Origin: Orientallactaga sibirica
Lineage: Eukaryota > Chordata > Mammalia > Rodentia > Dipodidae
Assembly (NCBI GenBank): GCA_036365145.1
Contig: JAEOAD010000031.1
Coordinates: 13,240,001-13,304,000 of the forward strand
DNA: 64,000 nucleotides
Direction: 5' to 3'
Part shown: piece by piece, positions 1 through 11,449 of the stretch
Numbering within the stretch: the stretch's first letter is position 1
Layout: each line of letters starts with the position of its first letter
Translations under genes and position numbers: made by a program
Notes under the pieces: generated by a model
Seen by the model: the letters and a program-made list of their open reading frames with translations, nothing else
The model's database searches: none
What the model was told of the DNA's origin: nothing

Positions 1-779
1 TTTTCTAAGGCAGTTTGAATCAAGAGGATTTGGAATCCATCTGCTTGTCACTTCACCTTTAGGTCCTGGGCTGACTAAAGATCAAATCTAATCCCTTTAC
101 CATAAGAAAGGCTTTCAGACTTTTGGCAAAAGCTAAACCTTGTTCACATATGAAGAAGTATCCTAGCCTTTACCTGGCAGAGCCACTTTTGGTTTTCCTT
201 GCAGCTCCATCATGAATAGGTGGTGAATTTATTTGTTTCAATGGTGATTGTTTTCATCAGGAATCCCTACAGTAAAGTATGTCCACTGTAGAATATTCAG
301 AAAAAGAAAATAATAGACCAGTAAGTGAGCTGCAAAGAGATGATAATTGTTGATAAGTTTGTAAGTTCCTTCCTTCATTATGTTCCCACATATAGACAGC
401 TTATACATAAGGTTGTCTGGGACTTTTGCCCTCCTTCTGTCATAGAAGCTATCTTGAAAGGGTCCATATTTGTAGCAGGTGTCCCTCTGGGTTTGCACAA
501 TGAGCGCTCAGGCAAAGACATGATCAAGGTCAGAGCCAGTGTGTTTATGTCCCTGATTCTTCTCTGCAAAGTTGCCTGGGACTGATGTGTCCCTGTCCTG
601 CCCAAAGCTGCCTACTCAACATTCTTGTCTTTCTCCAGGGCTTGTAGTGGCTTCTGCCCTTTTCTCTGCTGCTAGCTCTGCACGACTGTGTTCCCTTTTG
701 TCACTGAGCCATCCTCCACATGTGCTAGTTAAGTGTCATCTCTTTCCATTAGGGACATTGATTGATAGGATCATGTCTC
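1..779. other. Unique AT-rich sequence, nothing recognised
   Basis: I see no repeat family, no convincing exon and no long microsatellite here. The short reading frames on both strands lack splice-site or codon support and I treat them as chance. Confidence 0.5.
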
Positions 780-1295
780 ACTAATATGAAACACACTGTA
801 CATGTTGACTTATACCCTGCTATGTCATTACATGGGATATTGAAAATCTCTTTACATTGTCAAAAATTCCTCTACAACATTTTACAAACGGTTGAATGGG
901 TTTTATGCATGTTTAAAACAATATACCATGCTTTATTTGGACCTTGAGAAGCTAGAAATTACTTTATTCTCCCAAGTTATTTCTTTTTTTCCTATTTGGA
1001 AGTACTTTGATGAATATCCTTACAGATAAATCTTTGCACATGTTTTAATGATTTCCTTAGGATAAATTTAAAGTAATAAAATTTGTGGATCAATAGAAAT
1101 GAATAGCTGAAATTTTTTTTCTGTGTACTGCCAGATTGCCCTCCAAAACATTTTGTAATAATTGATATTCCTTCTTAGAATAATAATTATTGTTACTCGT
1201 ACCTTTTTCTCTAAAAGACATTTGAGAATTGACCTGGTCTCTCTTGACAATACACTCCATAATGTATAAGAAGCTCTTTTGTCCTCTTCCAGCAT
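780..1295 (-). repeat. Ancient L1 (L1M-type) 3' fragment, antisense
   Basis: The plus strand reads like the reverse complement of an old mammalian L1 3' region. Landmarks in order are 'tttgatgaatatccttacag', 'tttccttaggataaattt' and 'ccagattgccctccaaaaca'. The copy is strongly diverged with no usable reading frame, so it predates rodent radiations. HAL1 or another L1M subfamily is possible; the exact class was assigned from memory. Confidence 0.45.
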
Positions 1296-3004
1296 CTCAT
1301 GGCATAGTAGAATTCTGCTGTTATACCATATAAGTTCTCTTCTGTGGTCCCAGTTTCTCAGTACTTCAGCTGTGGTTACCTCTGTTTTGTCTTGGAAAAT
1401 AGGAACTCCAAAGCAACCCTATAAACCCAATACTATGACAAGCAGCTGCAAATAGCCTGGTGGAGTATGTTTAGGGAATGCCTCCAGCTGTTTGTGCTTC
1501 TCAAAGGGCCTTTGTTTTGTAGTCTGTGTCAATTTTATGTCTTAACATCTAAAATATAATAAGTTATTTCCCCACACCATTCCTCTTTTCCCATAACTTA
1601 ATACTTTTTTTCATTTGATTATCAAAACATAGTGAAAGAATACAGATAATTTTTCTCTCACAAAATGCTTTCATATAAATAAATGATTCATTGAATCTTC
1701 CTAGCTCAATGTTTGGCAAGTAGTATGTTAATTGATTGGCAAGTAATAGATTAAGTAGTAGGCGACTGCTACAAGGAAACATTTATTTATTTATTGGATA
1801 GGATATTCTTGCATAAAACTCTAAGGCTCCATGATCAGTAAGGATACACACACATACACTCACAGCCACCATTGATGTACACTTAGATGGCTTCTCACTC
1901 GTGCACACACACATTGTATATAGTTCCTCTGGGTTCAATTAATATGTTAGAAGAGACATCTTTATTCTTACTACAAAGGCAGTCTTTGTTTTTTTGTAAG
2001 TTATACTACTGAAAGAAATCCAGGAAGCCTCTAATTTCTTGGTGACCTAACAAAGGGAACTTATATGTACCAATTCTGCCAGTACTCAAACCTGGTGTTA
2101 GACAAGGCCAGCCTAAGGCTAGAGGAAGAAGAAGAGGAGCCTCTGGAACTTTATCTACCAGCTGTCCTACAGCTTAGTCTTGAGTGTTTTCTGCACTTCT
2201 TTCTTACTCTTGGGCCTTCAGACATGAGCGTGGTGCCCAGAGCTTACACCCAATCTTACTGTAGCCCTAAAGCCTGCCAGGAACCTGTAGGACCTGCATC
2301 CCCATGGTCTAGGGCCAAAGCAATGTGTGAGGTCAAGTCCACCTCCAGCTCAACTTGTGTTTAGAATCTGTTCATAGGAAAGTTCTAGGAAGGGTCTTCA
2401 AGTTTGAAATACTGGACATTTCATTAATGGTAACTCTTGAGTGCTTAAGTCAGAGCTGGGTTTCCCACAGGTGCTTAGTAAAGACCTGCAGCTGATGGAT
2501 GCGTTATAGCACTCCATCACATTCAATTTTCTGTTTGGAAACAGCTTTGTTAGGGATGTCCAGAATCCTGTATTTTTATTGGAATCCGAGAAGCAAACAA
2601 TGACGTTCCTGGGCCCAGCAGCCTAGAAGAACAGCTCCCGGGGCACTGTCACAAGTGAACTATAAATGAGCCTCAGGCAGCCATAGAGAGAGGGGTGCAT
2701 TCCATGCTAGATACAGTTCCCCAGGGTCCCTGCACTGTGAGCTCTCAGCTGAGATGTGCATTCTCAGAGCTGAAGAGAGGAGACTTGCTGAGTTTTCTGA
2801 TTTTTCAAAGTGCTAAATCAGGTAGAGTTGTGGTATGCTCTGAGAAGAGGTGTAAAATTAGGGGGAAAATGCATTTCCAACTAATAAAATTTATTTCAGA
2901 AAATCACTTGTGCTAAAGAGGAAAGAACTGAAAACCCAAGTCCCAGGCCTGCTGTCTTAATACACTGGCCATGCAAAGCCGGCCCCACGTTGCTCACCTG
3001 TGCT
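1296..3004. other. Unique sequence, no gene seen
   Basis: No supported gene. A 99-codon frame at 2065-2364 contains a run of glutamates from a GAA/GAG-rich patch. It has no flanking splice sites that I can defend. A short CA-rich patch sits near 1846-1865. Confidence 0.45.
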
Positions 3005-3320
3005 TTGGATGTGAGATGATACCCACAGGCACATGCGTTTGAACCCTTGGTCCCTAGCTGGGGGGCTCTGTTTTTGGAGGTTATGGAACCTTTAGGAGGT
3101 GGGGGCGGGGTCCAGCTAGAGGAAATGTGTCACTGAGTGGCAGATCTTGAGGTTTACACCACAGCTCTGTTCCTGCCCATCTCTGCTTCTTGGTCAGCAG
3201 AGATGGGAAGTGGTGTGGTGTCCTGGTGTACATCCCGTTACCATGCAGCCATCTGCTGTGATGCATTCCCCACCACGTCACCCGTGACCCTTCAGACATT
3301 AAGCCATAATAAATCCTGAT
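3005..3320 (+). mobile_element. ERVL-MaLR LTR (ORR1/MT-like), degraded
   Basis: Landmarks of a rodent MaLR LTR occur in the right order. They are 'ttgaacccttggtccctagc', then 'ggaacctttaggaggtgg', then 'gtgtcactgagtggcagatc', and near the 3' end 'aagccataataaatcctgat', which holds the polyadenylation signal. Such LTRs end in a conserved 'aagccaaaataaa' stretch. This copy is diverged, both ends are unclear, and no target duplication is visible. Confidence 0.55.
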
Positions 3321-3647
3321 AAGTATAGTCACCATAACTGACAGGGCTGTTGGGGATCTATGTATCTGAGCACACTGCATCTGGTTTTGGTTCCCATGAG
3401 GGCTTTAGTTTCTTGAGTTTTACAGGTGGGCATAACCTGGCCTGTTTTGACCCTTCTGATATTCAGCATCTTGTTCCATACTAGTCTGTTGTCCAACTTT
3501 GTAAGCCCTTACTAGCTCCAGAATATGCTAGGCTAAAATAAAACTGAAATTGGGAACTGGCTATTTTTAAAAAAATGTTTTATTTCAGTGTTTTGCTTAT
3601 TATTTATTTATAAAATATACTTTGTTTTTATTTAAAGTCTGTGTTTT
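3321..3647. other. Unique AT-rich sequence
   Basis: Nothing recognised. It becomes T-rich towards the right end, where it merges with the A-tail (seen as T) of the next SINE. Confidence 0.5.
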
Positions 3648-3905
3648 ATTTTTTAAAAATTATTAGAGAGAGAAAGGGAGAGAGAGAGAGAGAGAGAAAA
3701 GAGAGAGGGAGAGAGAATGGGTGTGCCAGGGCTTTTAGCTGCTGCAAATGAATGAACTCCAGATGCATGCATCCCCTTGCATGCATGTGTGACATTGCAT
3801 GCTTGTGCCACTGTGCATCTGGCTTAAGTGGGACCTGGAGATTTGAACATGAGTTCTTAGGCTTTGCAGGCAAGTGCCTTCACTGCTAAGCCATCTCTCC
3901 AGCCC
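3648..3905 (-). mobile_element. tRNA-derived SINE (B2-related), long form, antisense
   Basis: Read on the minus strand it starts 'gggctggagagatggctta' and continues with an A-box/B-box pol III promoter. The 'gcatctgg' core and the (TC)n/A-rich tail follow, seen here as the GA-rich block at 3664-3718. This is the long subtype, with an extra ~45 bp around 'gtgacattgcatgcttgtg' that the short subtype lacks. Confidence 0.85.
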
Positions 3906-3909
3906 TTAT

Positions 3910-4100
3910 GTATTTTTCCTGTGTAGTATATGTATGCATATGAGGTATGTACACATATATTGCCCCATGCACACCCATGTGCAAAGCTCAATGGAGGACA
4001 TAAGTTGGACGTGGCATTTTATAGGGGTCCTGGGGATCGATCTCAGGTCCTCATGCTTGTATGGCACATGCTCTTACCCACTGAGCCATCTCCCCAGACC
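3910..4100 (-). mobile_element. B3-type SINE, antisense, partial
   Basis: The right end 'ctgagccatctccccagacc' and the internal 'ggtcctggggatcgatctca' are B3 landmarks, read backwards. It abuts the preceding SINE. The middle part normally related to B1-like sequence is missing or diverged. Confidence 0.6.
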
Positions 4101-4239
4101 TTGTTTTATTATTTTTTCTTATCATATGTCAATCATATTGATTTCAGAAATAATACAAGACATTGATGCCTCATATTTTCATAATTAAACTTTAAAACTT
4201 TTGAAGCTTATGGAAGAAAAATGTTCTTAACAAATCAAA

Positions 4240-4402
4240 CTCTGGTTAGTAGGCTTGCAAGCAAACACCTTTAGCTGTTGAACCACCTCCACAGCTTGTC
4301 TGTTTGCTAATTTTTAATATTAAACCTCATCATAGCTTCAAACTCATGGTCTTCCTGCCTCAGCCTCCTGAGTACTGTGATTACAGGTGTGTGCCAGTCT
4401 GC
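4240..4402 (-). mobile_element. SINE remnants: tRNA-SINE 5' end plus B1-type fragment, antisense
   Basis: Positions 4240-4297 hold a decayed tRNA-SINE head, with 'gctgttgaaccacctccaca' corresponding to 'gctaagccatctctcca'. Positions 4315-4402 hold an old B1/proto-B1 piece with 'cagcctcctgagtactgtga' and 'ttacaggtgtgtgcca'. Both are diverged and truncated. Confidence 0.5.
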
Positions 4403-4659
4403 TAATAGCTACATTAAAAAGAGTAATCAGGAACAGGTGAAGTTAATTTGAATAACCATTTCATTTAACCCAATATGTCAAAATATTAACCTTCTAACAT
4501 GGAATCAATATAACTGATTAAGGAGATATTTGCTGTCTTTAAATCACATTTTTCAAATTCATTATGTGTTCTATATCTACAGCAGATCTCAATTAAGATG
4601 TAGAATTTTTACGAGACATACTGAATCTATATTTAGAAGTTATGACATTACTGTTGAGG

Positions 4660-4868
4660 CTGAGTCTGGTGACACAGGCCAATATGCTAGCTACTTAGGA
4701 GACTAAGGTAGGATGATCATCAGTTCAAGGCCAGCCTGGGCTGCAGAATGAATTCAAGGTCAGCTTGGGCAACTTATAGAGACTATCTTAAGAAGAGAGC
4801 TGTTGATGGTGCTCAGCGGCACAGTGCTTGCTTAGCTTATGTGAGAACCTGGGCTCAATCCCCAGCAT
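4660..4868 (+). mobile_element. B1-ID fusion SINE (B4 / B1-dID type)
   Basis: A B1-like left part ('tcaaggccagcctgggctgc') is followed by an ID-like tRNA part ('gctcagcggcacagtgcttg', then 'gggctcaatccccagcattg'). That dimer layout defines the B1-dID/B4 class. It is diverged and has no clear target duplication. Confidence 0.65.
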
Positions 4869-5504
4869 TGGGCAAATTTACTGTTGAAAAGTGCATTCAG
4901 ATATTTAAGTTTTAAAAAACATATTGAAGCATTCTTTTAATAATTGACTCGTGTTTTTAGGGTTAAGTTTATTATAATAAGATCAAAAGTTTTATTTCCT
5001 CATGGTCACCGGGCACATTTCAAGTGCTTGGAGGCCACATGTGGCGAGGGGTTGCTGTCCTGGTGCAGCTTAGCCTCACTGACATTTGCTGGTGAGATTC
5101 CCGTGTAGATAGGCTCTCCAGGGTCTGGTCTCTGGCAGATCCCGAGGTAGAGTTGTTCAGGTTATAGTTGTTGTTCTCAGATTTACTACGGGATTTACTA
5201 AAAATACCAATTTCAGCATCTTCTTAGATTAGTGGAAATTGAATTTCAGAGACTATACACTAAGCACAAATATTTTCTTAAAAGATTTTCAGATAATTCT
5301 AATGTGTAGAAAATGAATTTGGCGCTAATTTCTTGCAAAAATATATTCCCTATTGGCTGAGCAGCCTATGGAAACACAGACAGGAACCAACTGGGATAGA
5401 ATACTCCTGGGACCTTAAAAAATCACTTGTCTCAGAGCATTATACTTTTATAGTTTTGATTTTACATCTAATCTAAACATCCTTTATTTATAAATCTGAA
5501 TCTA
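4869..5504. other. Unique sequence
   Basis: No repeat or gene recognised. Moderately AT-rich. Confidence 0.45.
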
Positions 5505-6016
5505 AGTTGCTCCAAAATTCAATAAGTTTTCATCTACCAGTGGACCATTCCATACCAACAAAGTTTGTTTTGTGCACAAAATTATTTAAAATGTGTAAAA
5601 TTGACTTTAGGTTCTGTATACATGGTGTGTATGAAGCATATATTAATGTAGGTTTGAAATTATGAATTGTATTTGGATTTGGGCCCCCACCTTAAGATAC
5701 CTCATTACATATATGCAAATATTCCAAAATCCAAAAACAATGGGCTGGAGAAATGGCTTAGTGGTTAAGGTGCTTGCCAGAAAATTTGAATAAACCACGT
5801 TCAATGCCCCAGGACCCATGTAAGCCAGATGCACAAGGTGGTGCATGCATCTGGCATTTGTTTGCAGCAGCTGGAGGCCCTGGTGCACCCATTTTCTCTC
5901 TCTCTGTCTGTCTCTACCTCGTCTATCTTTCTTAAATAAATAAATAAATTACCCCCCCCCCCACCGCCCAATCCAAGATCCCAAAATCTTTTTGGTCCCA
6001 AACATTTCACGTAAAG
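5505..6016 (+). mobile_element. Tigger-like nonautonomous DNA transposon fossil, copy 1, split by a SINE
   Basis: Landmarks are 'gtgcacaaaattatttaaaa', 'atatgcaaatattccaaaat' and, after the interrupting SINE at 5742-5950, 'tctttttggtcccaaacatt'. The same family recurs at 20115-20440 (+) and 40540-40800 (-). I believe it is a TcMar-Tigger relative, but that name is from memory. No transposase coding remains. Confidence 0.5.
5742..5950 (+). mobile_element. tRNA-derived SINE, short form
   Basis: It starts 'gggctggagaaatggctta', with A-box-like 'tggcttagtgg'. It then has 'aagccagatgcacaaggtgg', the 'gcatctgg' core and a (TC)n stretch, and ends in an AAAT tail. It lies inside the Tigger-like fossil and is therefore younger. 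A 13-bp C run follows directly at about 5951-5963. Confidence 0.85.
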
Positions 6017-6092
6017 GATGTTCCCGGGATGGGACCCTCACCTTCTGCATAAGAAAGAAGCCTCTCTGGCTATCCAAGTTTCAGTTGCACTG
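6017..6092 (+). repeat. 76-bp local duplication, copy A
   Basis: This block matches 7755-7830 on the same strand. By hand I count 4 differences in 76 bp, all transitions. It begins 'gatgttcccggga' and ends near 'gcactg'. It sits right at the end of the Tigger-like fossil. The two copies are about 1.7 kb apart. Confidence 0.8.
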
Positions 6093-7754
6093 ATCTGAAA
6101 ACAATTTTACCCTGTAGTAAATTCTCACCAGCTAACCCCAACCCTATCAGTATTTTCTCAACTGCTTTACTAGTTTATAAATTTAAAACATTACTTTTTG
6201 ACTAGTACTAAGTTCAAGTGCTCAGACGCCTCTTTTCAGGAGCGTGCTAGTGTCTGTTTGTGATGTTCAGAGAAGCCGTCAGTACTGTCATACATGATAC
6301 TTTTACTTATACTTACTTGTGAACTGTAGGATCCCAGCAAGATCGTGCATGTTGGAATTACAGCACAGCTACCTTCTGCCAGCACACATTGACACGACAT
6401 TTGATCAGCCTAATTGGTTTTAGCAGCATGTCTGATCTAATTGCACTTACATCATTGTGGTTCAGCTAGTTTGGGTAAATTCCATGAAGATCTTTCAGTT
6501 CTATACTTGAATTTGCCAATTGGCTGTTTATAGACCTGTCCTAGTTTTCAACATGTGGACATTTAAATGACCTTATTAGTTTATTGTTCTTGTTTTCAGA
6601 AACCTAACAATGTCTACTCATTGCACCGATTCAAGCAACAGGACTCGATGGTGCATCCACCTAGCTGGCTCCTGGTTCTATACTAAGTCAGATGGTAATT
6701 AGACTTCCTCTCGTTGCCAACTCTAGTTGTTGAGTTCACTGTGTTGAAAGCCATTCTGAGTTCATGATTAGGCTCAGTGGGAGAGAAAAATCATGATTGA
6801 TTAGTGATGTCTGCCATAGATATGGGAGGAAGGAGTGGGGTCCCACTGGTAAAATATTTGCAACCTACAGTTGGAGATATAAAGATAATTACCAGTCATT
6901 CCAACAGACCAAAAGGAGATGATGTGCTAAGACATATTTCTATGTCTATAGAAAGTTCTACAGACATGGAGAGGAGAAAACAATTTATAAACTCTGGGCA
7001 CAGGGAGTGGTAATGGTGTTGGGAAATCAGGAGAATATGAAGCAATGAGCATAAAGGTAATATTTCATGTGGATAAAGGAAGGAATTACAGGAATTCAGC
7101 AGAAACTGAGAAAGATTTTGTATGCTTTTTACACATTGATGTTGCTATCCAAGTAAATAAAATTGGTTAATGTTTTGTAGCTAATAGAGATTATAAAATC
7201 TGGTATCTGTAAGAAATTCAGAGTATCTAGCAAATTCTAGTTCTTTTTTATCTTTTTGTTTTATGTAATTGTTCCTTTGATAAGGTAATGAGGTTAATAT
7301 GTTTATATGTACTTATGTATTTAAGTATATATGTGTATATATAAATATATATGTGTGTAAATATATTATATGTGTATATGGACTGGAAATACTTCCTAGC
7401 ACACAGTAGGCAATACATAAGTATTCAATCAATGAATAAACCTCTCACCAATATAGGTAGCATAAGTAACTGTGTTTCTTGTATATGTACCTGCCATACA
7501 TATGATACACATGAGATAAATCTTCCTGCTCTAAGAGGAACTGCTTGCTAATAAAGCTGCTTGAGCCTGGAGGTTGATGATCCTGACACACTGAACTCAG
7601 GTTGCACTGTTCTGCTCAAGGCCTAGTGGCTTCCATTGCTCTCAGATGGCAAGGGTGCTGTTGCCCCTGCATCCATTAGCTGGGCTTTTGAGCTTTCTAT
7701 GACTCATTATGGCCACTTGGGAGAGAAGCACCTTGTGTGGAACTCTGCAGCCCA
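6093..7754. other. Unique sequence with AT-rich patch
   Basis: No gene I can support. An exon-like stretch at 6600-6694 is discussed among the rejected items. An alternating TA/TG patch lies at about 7320-7380. A weak MIR-like tail ('cctagcacacagtaggcaat') lies at about 7396-7415. Confidence 0.4.
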
Positions 7755-7830
7755 GATGTTCCCGGGACGGGACCCTCACCTTCTGCACAAGAAAGAAGCC
7801 TTTCTGGCTATCCAAGTTTCAGCTGCACTG
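7755..7830 (+). repeat. 76-bp local duplication, copy B
   Basis: Partner of 6017-6092, about 95% identical by hand count and in the same orientation. Its flanks do not match those of copy A, so only this short block was copied. Confidence 0.8.
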
Positions 7831-8108
7831 TTCTCTAACTCCATCTCCATCATCTCCCTCTTCCTTTCTTGGCAGCTATGACAGATGTCCCCTGTGCTGA
7901 TGGTCTCTGCTTCCTTCCTCTACAGCAGGGCTCTGTTTCCTGGTCCCGTCTCTGCTGCTGAGAACATAGTAGGTGACATGTTTGAATCGATGATCTTGGC
8001 CTGCATATGTAGTGTAATGGAGATCCTGCAGTATACACTGGATTTTTATATTAAGTATATTATGCACTGAATTTTATATCACATTTTATATATTATAAAG
8101 TCTTAAAC

Positions 8109-8275
8109 TTTTTTTTTTTTTTCATATTTTGGTTTTTCAAGGTAGGGTCTCACTCTAGCCCAGGCTGACCTGGAATTCACTATGTGATCTCAGAGTGGCC
8201 TCGAACTCATGGCGATCCTCCTACCTTTGCCTCCCAAATGCTGGGATTAAAGGAGTGTGCCACCACGCCCAGGCA
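8109..8275 (-). mobile_element. B1 SINE, antisense
   Basis: Starts with a T run (the A-tail), then 'ggtagggtctcactctagcc', 'ctcgaactcatggcgatcct' and 'aatgctgggattaaaggagt'. Full-length B1 of the lineage-specific type that also occurs intact at 62380-62544. Confidence 0.88.
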
Positions 8276-8319
8276 AACATGGTTTTAACTGATCTTATCA
8301 TTTTGCCTTTTGAAAGAGC

Positions 8320-8655
8320 AGCAGTATGCACTGTGGTCCAAGTGCATGTCCTCTCTACCATTCATGTGCTGGGATCCTAACTCTCGAGGTGATGGTATTA
8401 GAGATGGGGCCTCTGGGAGGCGATTAGGTCTCGAGGGTGGAGTTCTCATTATTTGGATCAATGCTGTTATAAAAGAGACCCTAGATGGTGGCTTGTTTGG
8501 TTCTCCTGTCATGTAGAGACACAGGAAATGGGTCCTCACCAGACACTGAATCTGCCTGTGTCTAGATCTTGGGCTTTTCCAGCCTTCAGAACTGTTATAA
8601 ACCACCCAGCCTACAGAATGTGTTATAGCAATCAGAAGACCAGATTAGCACAATA
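8320..8655 (+). mobile_element. MST/THE1-like ERVL-MaLR LTR
   Basis: It has the order expected for MST LTRs: 'gaggtgatggtattagagat', 'gggcctctgggaggcgatta', 'caccagacactgaatctgcc', 'aaccacccagcctacagaat', 'gtgttatagcaatcagaaga'. These are eutherian-age LTRs. The copy is nearly full length, and no open internal region is attached. Confidence 0.7.
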
Positions 8656-9544
8656 TGTTATACACACTCTCCAATTCTAGGTGATATTTTTCAGTTCAGT
8701 CTGTCAGGAGCCTTTTGTACCATAAGGTCTTTTCTTTTATATTTCCTAAAGTGGCGATTCTAGGTCAAAAGCGTTAACCAGTTCCGGATTCACAGGTCAA
8801 TCTGGCAGGGGAGCTATGGAAGCTCATTTTTACTTGGGGTCGCTCCGTTTTGTCATCTTACCTGATACGAGGTATGCCGTTAGCTTTTGGGAAGGACAGA
8901 CCAGCTAATGGGTCTATGGTGAGCCATTGGCATATTCTTAGCTACTGAAGAGGCATGTGGGTCCAGCACCACAAAAGGGGGCCGTGTACAGGAAGAGAAA
9001 GTAGAATGCAGCAGTACTAGGTGAGAATGGCTTCACAGGGTGGGCTGTATCCCCATGCTCACCCAGAACGGGAGACACTTATACCTGTTCTCTGGATGCC
9101 TGAAGGGACCAAAAGGAGCAGAGTGTGGGTGATGGGGAAGGAAGTGGGCCCAGCCAGCATCCACATGGACAGCTTAGGGTCTGTAGGTGAATGTGGCCAA
9201 GTGACCTCCCTGAGTGCCAGCATGGCCAAGAAGCCCAGAGACTTGTTGATTAAACTGGAAAACTGCTATTCTTAGTGGTGAGCTGTCATCCAGCCCTTTT
9301 GAAAAATGAGAGGAACCACTCAGCCAGAATCTAAAAATATTTAGGACAGACAACTAGCTCTGGGCAGAGTGCGGACCTGGTGTCTGGTTTAGAAAAAACT
9401 CCATAGGAAAGGGGCAGTGTATCAGTGGTATCACATGAGAGCCCAAATAAATGTGGATCCTTAATGATCATTTATTATAATTCAAAATGAAATTTCGAAA
9501 ACATTTTGTAATAAGAATAATGATAAAAACCTTATAATATTTTC
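8656..9544. other. Unique sequence
   Basis: Nothing recognised apart from chance frames. An 84-codon plus frame at 9021-9275 has no splice or conservation support that I can judge. Confidence 0.4.
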
Positions 9545-9771
9545 AGCCTGTTCTATTTTTCTTTGAGACAAAGTTTCATGTAGCTTAGGATGGCCTTGAA
9601 CTTCCTCTGTAGCTAAAGATGACCTTGAACTTCTGATTCTCTAGCCTCTACCTCTCAAGTGCTGGGATTACAGATGCCACCATGCCAGATTTATACAGTG
9701 CTGGGGATTGAATCCCATGCTTCATACATGCTAGACATGTATTTGAACAGCTCATCTATATCCCCAGCCCC
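9545..9771 (-). mobile_element. B1-ID fusion SINE (B4 / B1-dID type), antisense
   Basis: A B1-like part ('tttgagacaaagtttcatgt', 'aagtgctgggattacagatg') is joined to an ID-like part ('gtgctggggattgaatccca', ending 'tccccagccc'). On the minus strand the ID head comes first, as expected for the fusion family. Confidence 0.7.
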
Positions 9772-9789
9772 TGTTCTAAGCTGTTGTTT

Positions 9790-9900
9790 ATATTGGATAC
9801 ATGGACCCCGTAATATCTCCATGTGTGGATAATGCTATTGCCACTTGTGGATAAGGAAAGTAAGTTTTAGATGAGGAATTTGGGTCTAGTCAGCCTGAAA
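9790..9900 (-). repeat. Possible MIR fragment, antisense
   Basis: A weak MIR-like stretch ('tgctattgccacttgtggat', 'aaggaaagtaag') resembles 'attattatccccattttaca' followed by 'gaggaaactgag'. Very diverged. Confidence 0.3.
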
Positions 9901-11146
9901 CAGGTCCCAATTATGTGGAATGGTCTGTAGGTAGCCTTTGGTTTACAACCCTCCTCTCTGACAGTGATGAGCTGGGTCTTGTTTTCCTAGCTGATAGGCA
10001 GCTGTTCGCCTTCAACTTTTCTAGCACCAATCTTGATTGCTGGACTTTTCAGGAAGATCTCTTGGTGGTGAGTCGACTTTGGATTTCTTTTTGAAACATA
10101 TGCCTCATGCTCAGCTGGGCTCAACAAGGCCTATTTCATTTGTATGGGGATGGTGGTCCCAGATACTAGCAGAAAGAGGCTTAGCATTAGCAGAACAACA
10201 ATGCTGGAGATCCTTAGCATAGGTACTTTTATTTTAAAATGGTGTTGAGATATATATATATATATATATATGCTTAAACTTTATTTGGACCAATTTGTCT
10301 TCTTCTGCGTACTGGGCTCCTAGCCTGGTGAAAGGCTGAAAGTCTTGAGGAATGTATGGAGCTGAAGCTCCTTGGAGCCCCCAGGTGACAATCACCATAT
10401 GCATGTATTCATCTCTGTATCACATTTCTACTTAAGCACATCTGAGGAGATATAGAAGATGATGGGTGGTGAATGCCTGGCTGCCATCTTGAAGAGAATT
10501 GCCTGTACCTCCCAAGCCAACGTGTACATTTTTGTTGCTGATATTTTCCACTTATACCTTCCTATTTTATGTTTTCTTACTAGTAAGTACTTCAAATTCC
10601 ATGTGGAAGGGCCTGAGGACACATTAACAAGTAAATACTGCAAGCACATGCACAAATATGATGACACGATTCCTTAGCCTCAAAACAAAACAAAACTGCC
10701 TGCTACAGCACAGCAACTTTCCTGGGAGAGGCAGGGAGAGAGGGAGGGAGAAAGAGAGGGAGAAATGCGTCACCTAAGCTGATGACAGCAGGGTCAAAGT
10801 CTCCTTGGGCCAGGTCCATTTTAAGTGTCTCTGCGATTCACAGCAAAACAGAGAAAACACAAACAAGATGGAGAATCGGAGGTGTCCTACGACATCCCTT
10901 TTGGACTGCTTCCTGCCCTGCTTTCTCTGCCTTGTGCTCGTGTGGGAGACTGAGCTGCTATTGACAGAGGCTTTGTCTGGTTCTCGCTGTAGTCTTCTGG
11001 AGTGCATTTTGTCTAGAAAATACTAACTTAAGCCCAAAGCAATCTGTAGTCATTCTTTGCAAAGAGCTCAGGTGTGAATTCTGTTTTAATGTATGTATGA
11101 TATACATGCGTGTTTGTATGTGTATGGGAGTGTGTATGCATGTGTA

Positions 11147-11148
<2 letters not shown>
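9901..11148. other. Unique sequence with small simple repeats
   Basis: Contains a (TA)n run at about 10249-10271 and a GA-rich stretch at 10726-10765. The overlapping frames at 10459-10677 and 10782-11026 show no exon signals I can defend. Confidence 0.4.
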
Positions 11149-11185
<37 letters not shown>

Positions 11186-11449
11186 GCCAGAGGTCCATGC
11201 CGTGGGTCTTTCTTAGCTGCCCTCCAACTTATTCTTTGAGATAGGGTCCCTCACTGAACACAGAGCTCACTGATTTGGCTAGACTAGCTAGTCAGTGAGT
11301 CCCAGACATTCCCGAACTGTCACCCCGGGGCTGGGTTCCAGGCACTCACCACCACACCAGGCATTTTATTTGGGTCCTAGGAACCTGCACTTAGGTCCTC
11401 ATATGTGTGTGGCAAACGCTTTCCTCACTGAGCCATCTCTGCAGTCCCC
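11149..11449 (-). mobile_element. (TG)n microsatellite and B3 SINE, antisense
   Basis: (TG)n at 11149-11183 is the expanded tail of the B3, as is usual for this family. B3 follows with 'tttgagatagggtccctcac', 'ctagactagctagtcagtga' and 'gagccatctctgcagtcccc'. Nearly full length. Confidence 0.8.

Noticed and set aside
6600..6694. Exon-like stretch with a strong acceptor 'attgttcttgttttcag' and a moderate donor 'gatggtaatt'
   Set aside because: Only one of three phases is open across the 95 bp, the peptide resembles nothing I know, and no partner exon is visible. Single acceptor/donor pairs this good occur by chance in 64 kb.
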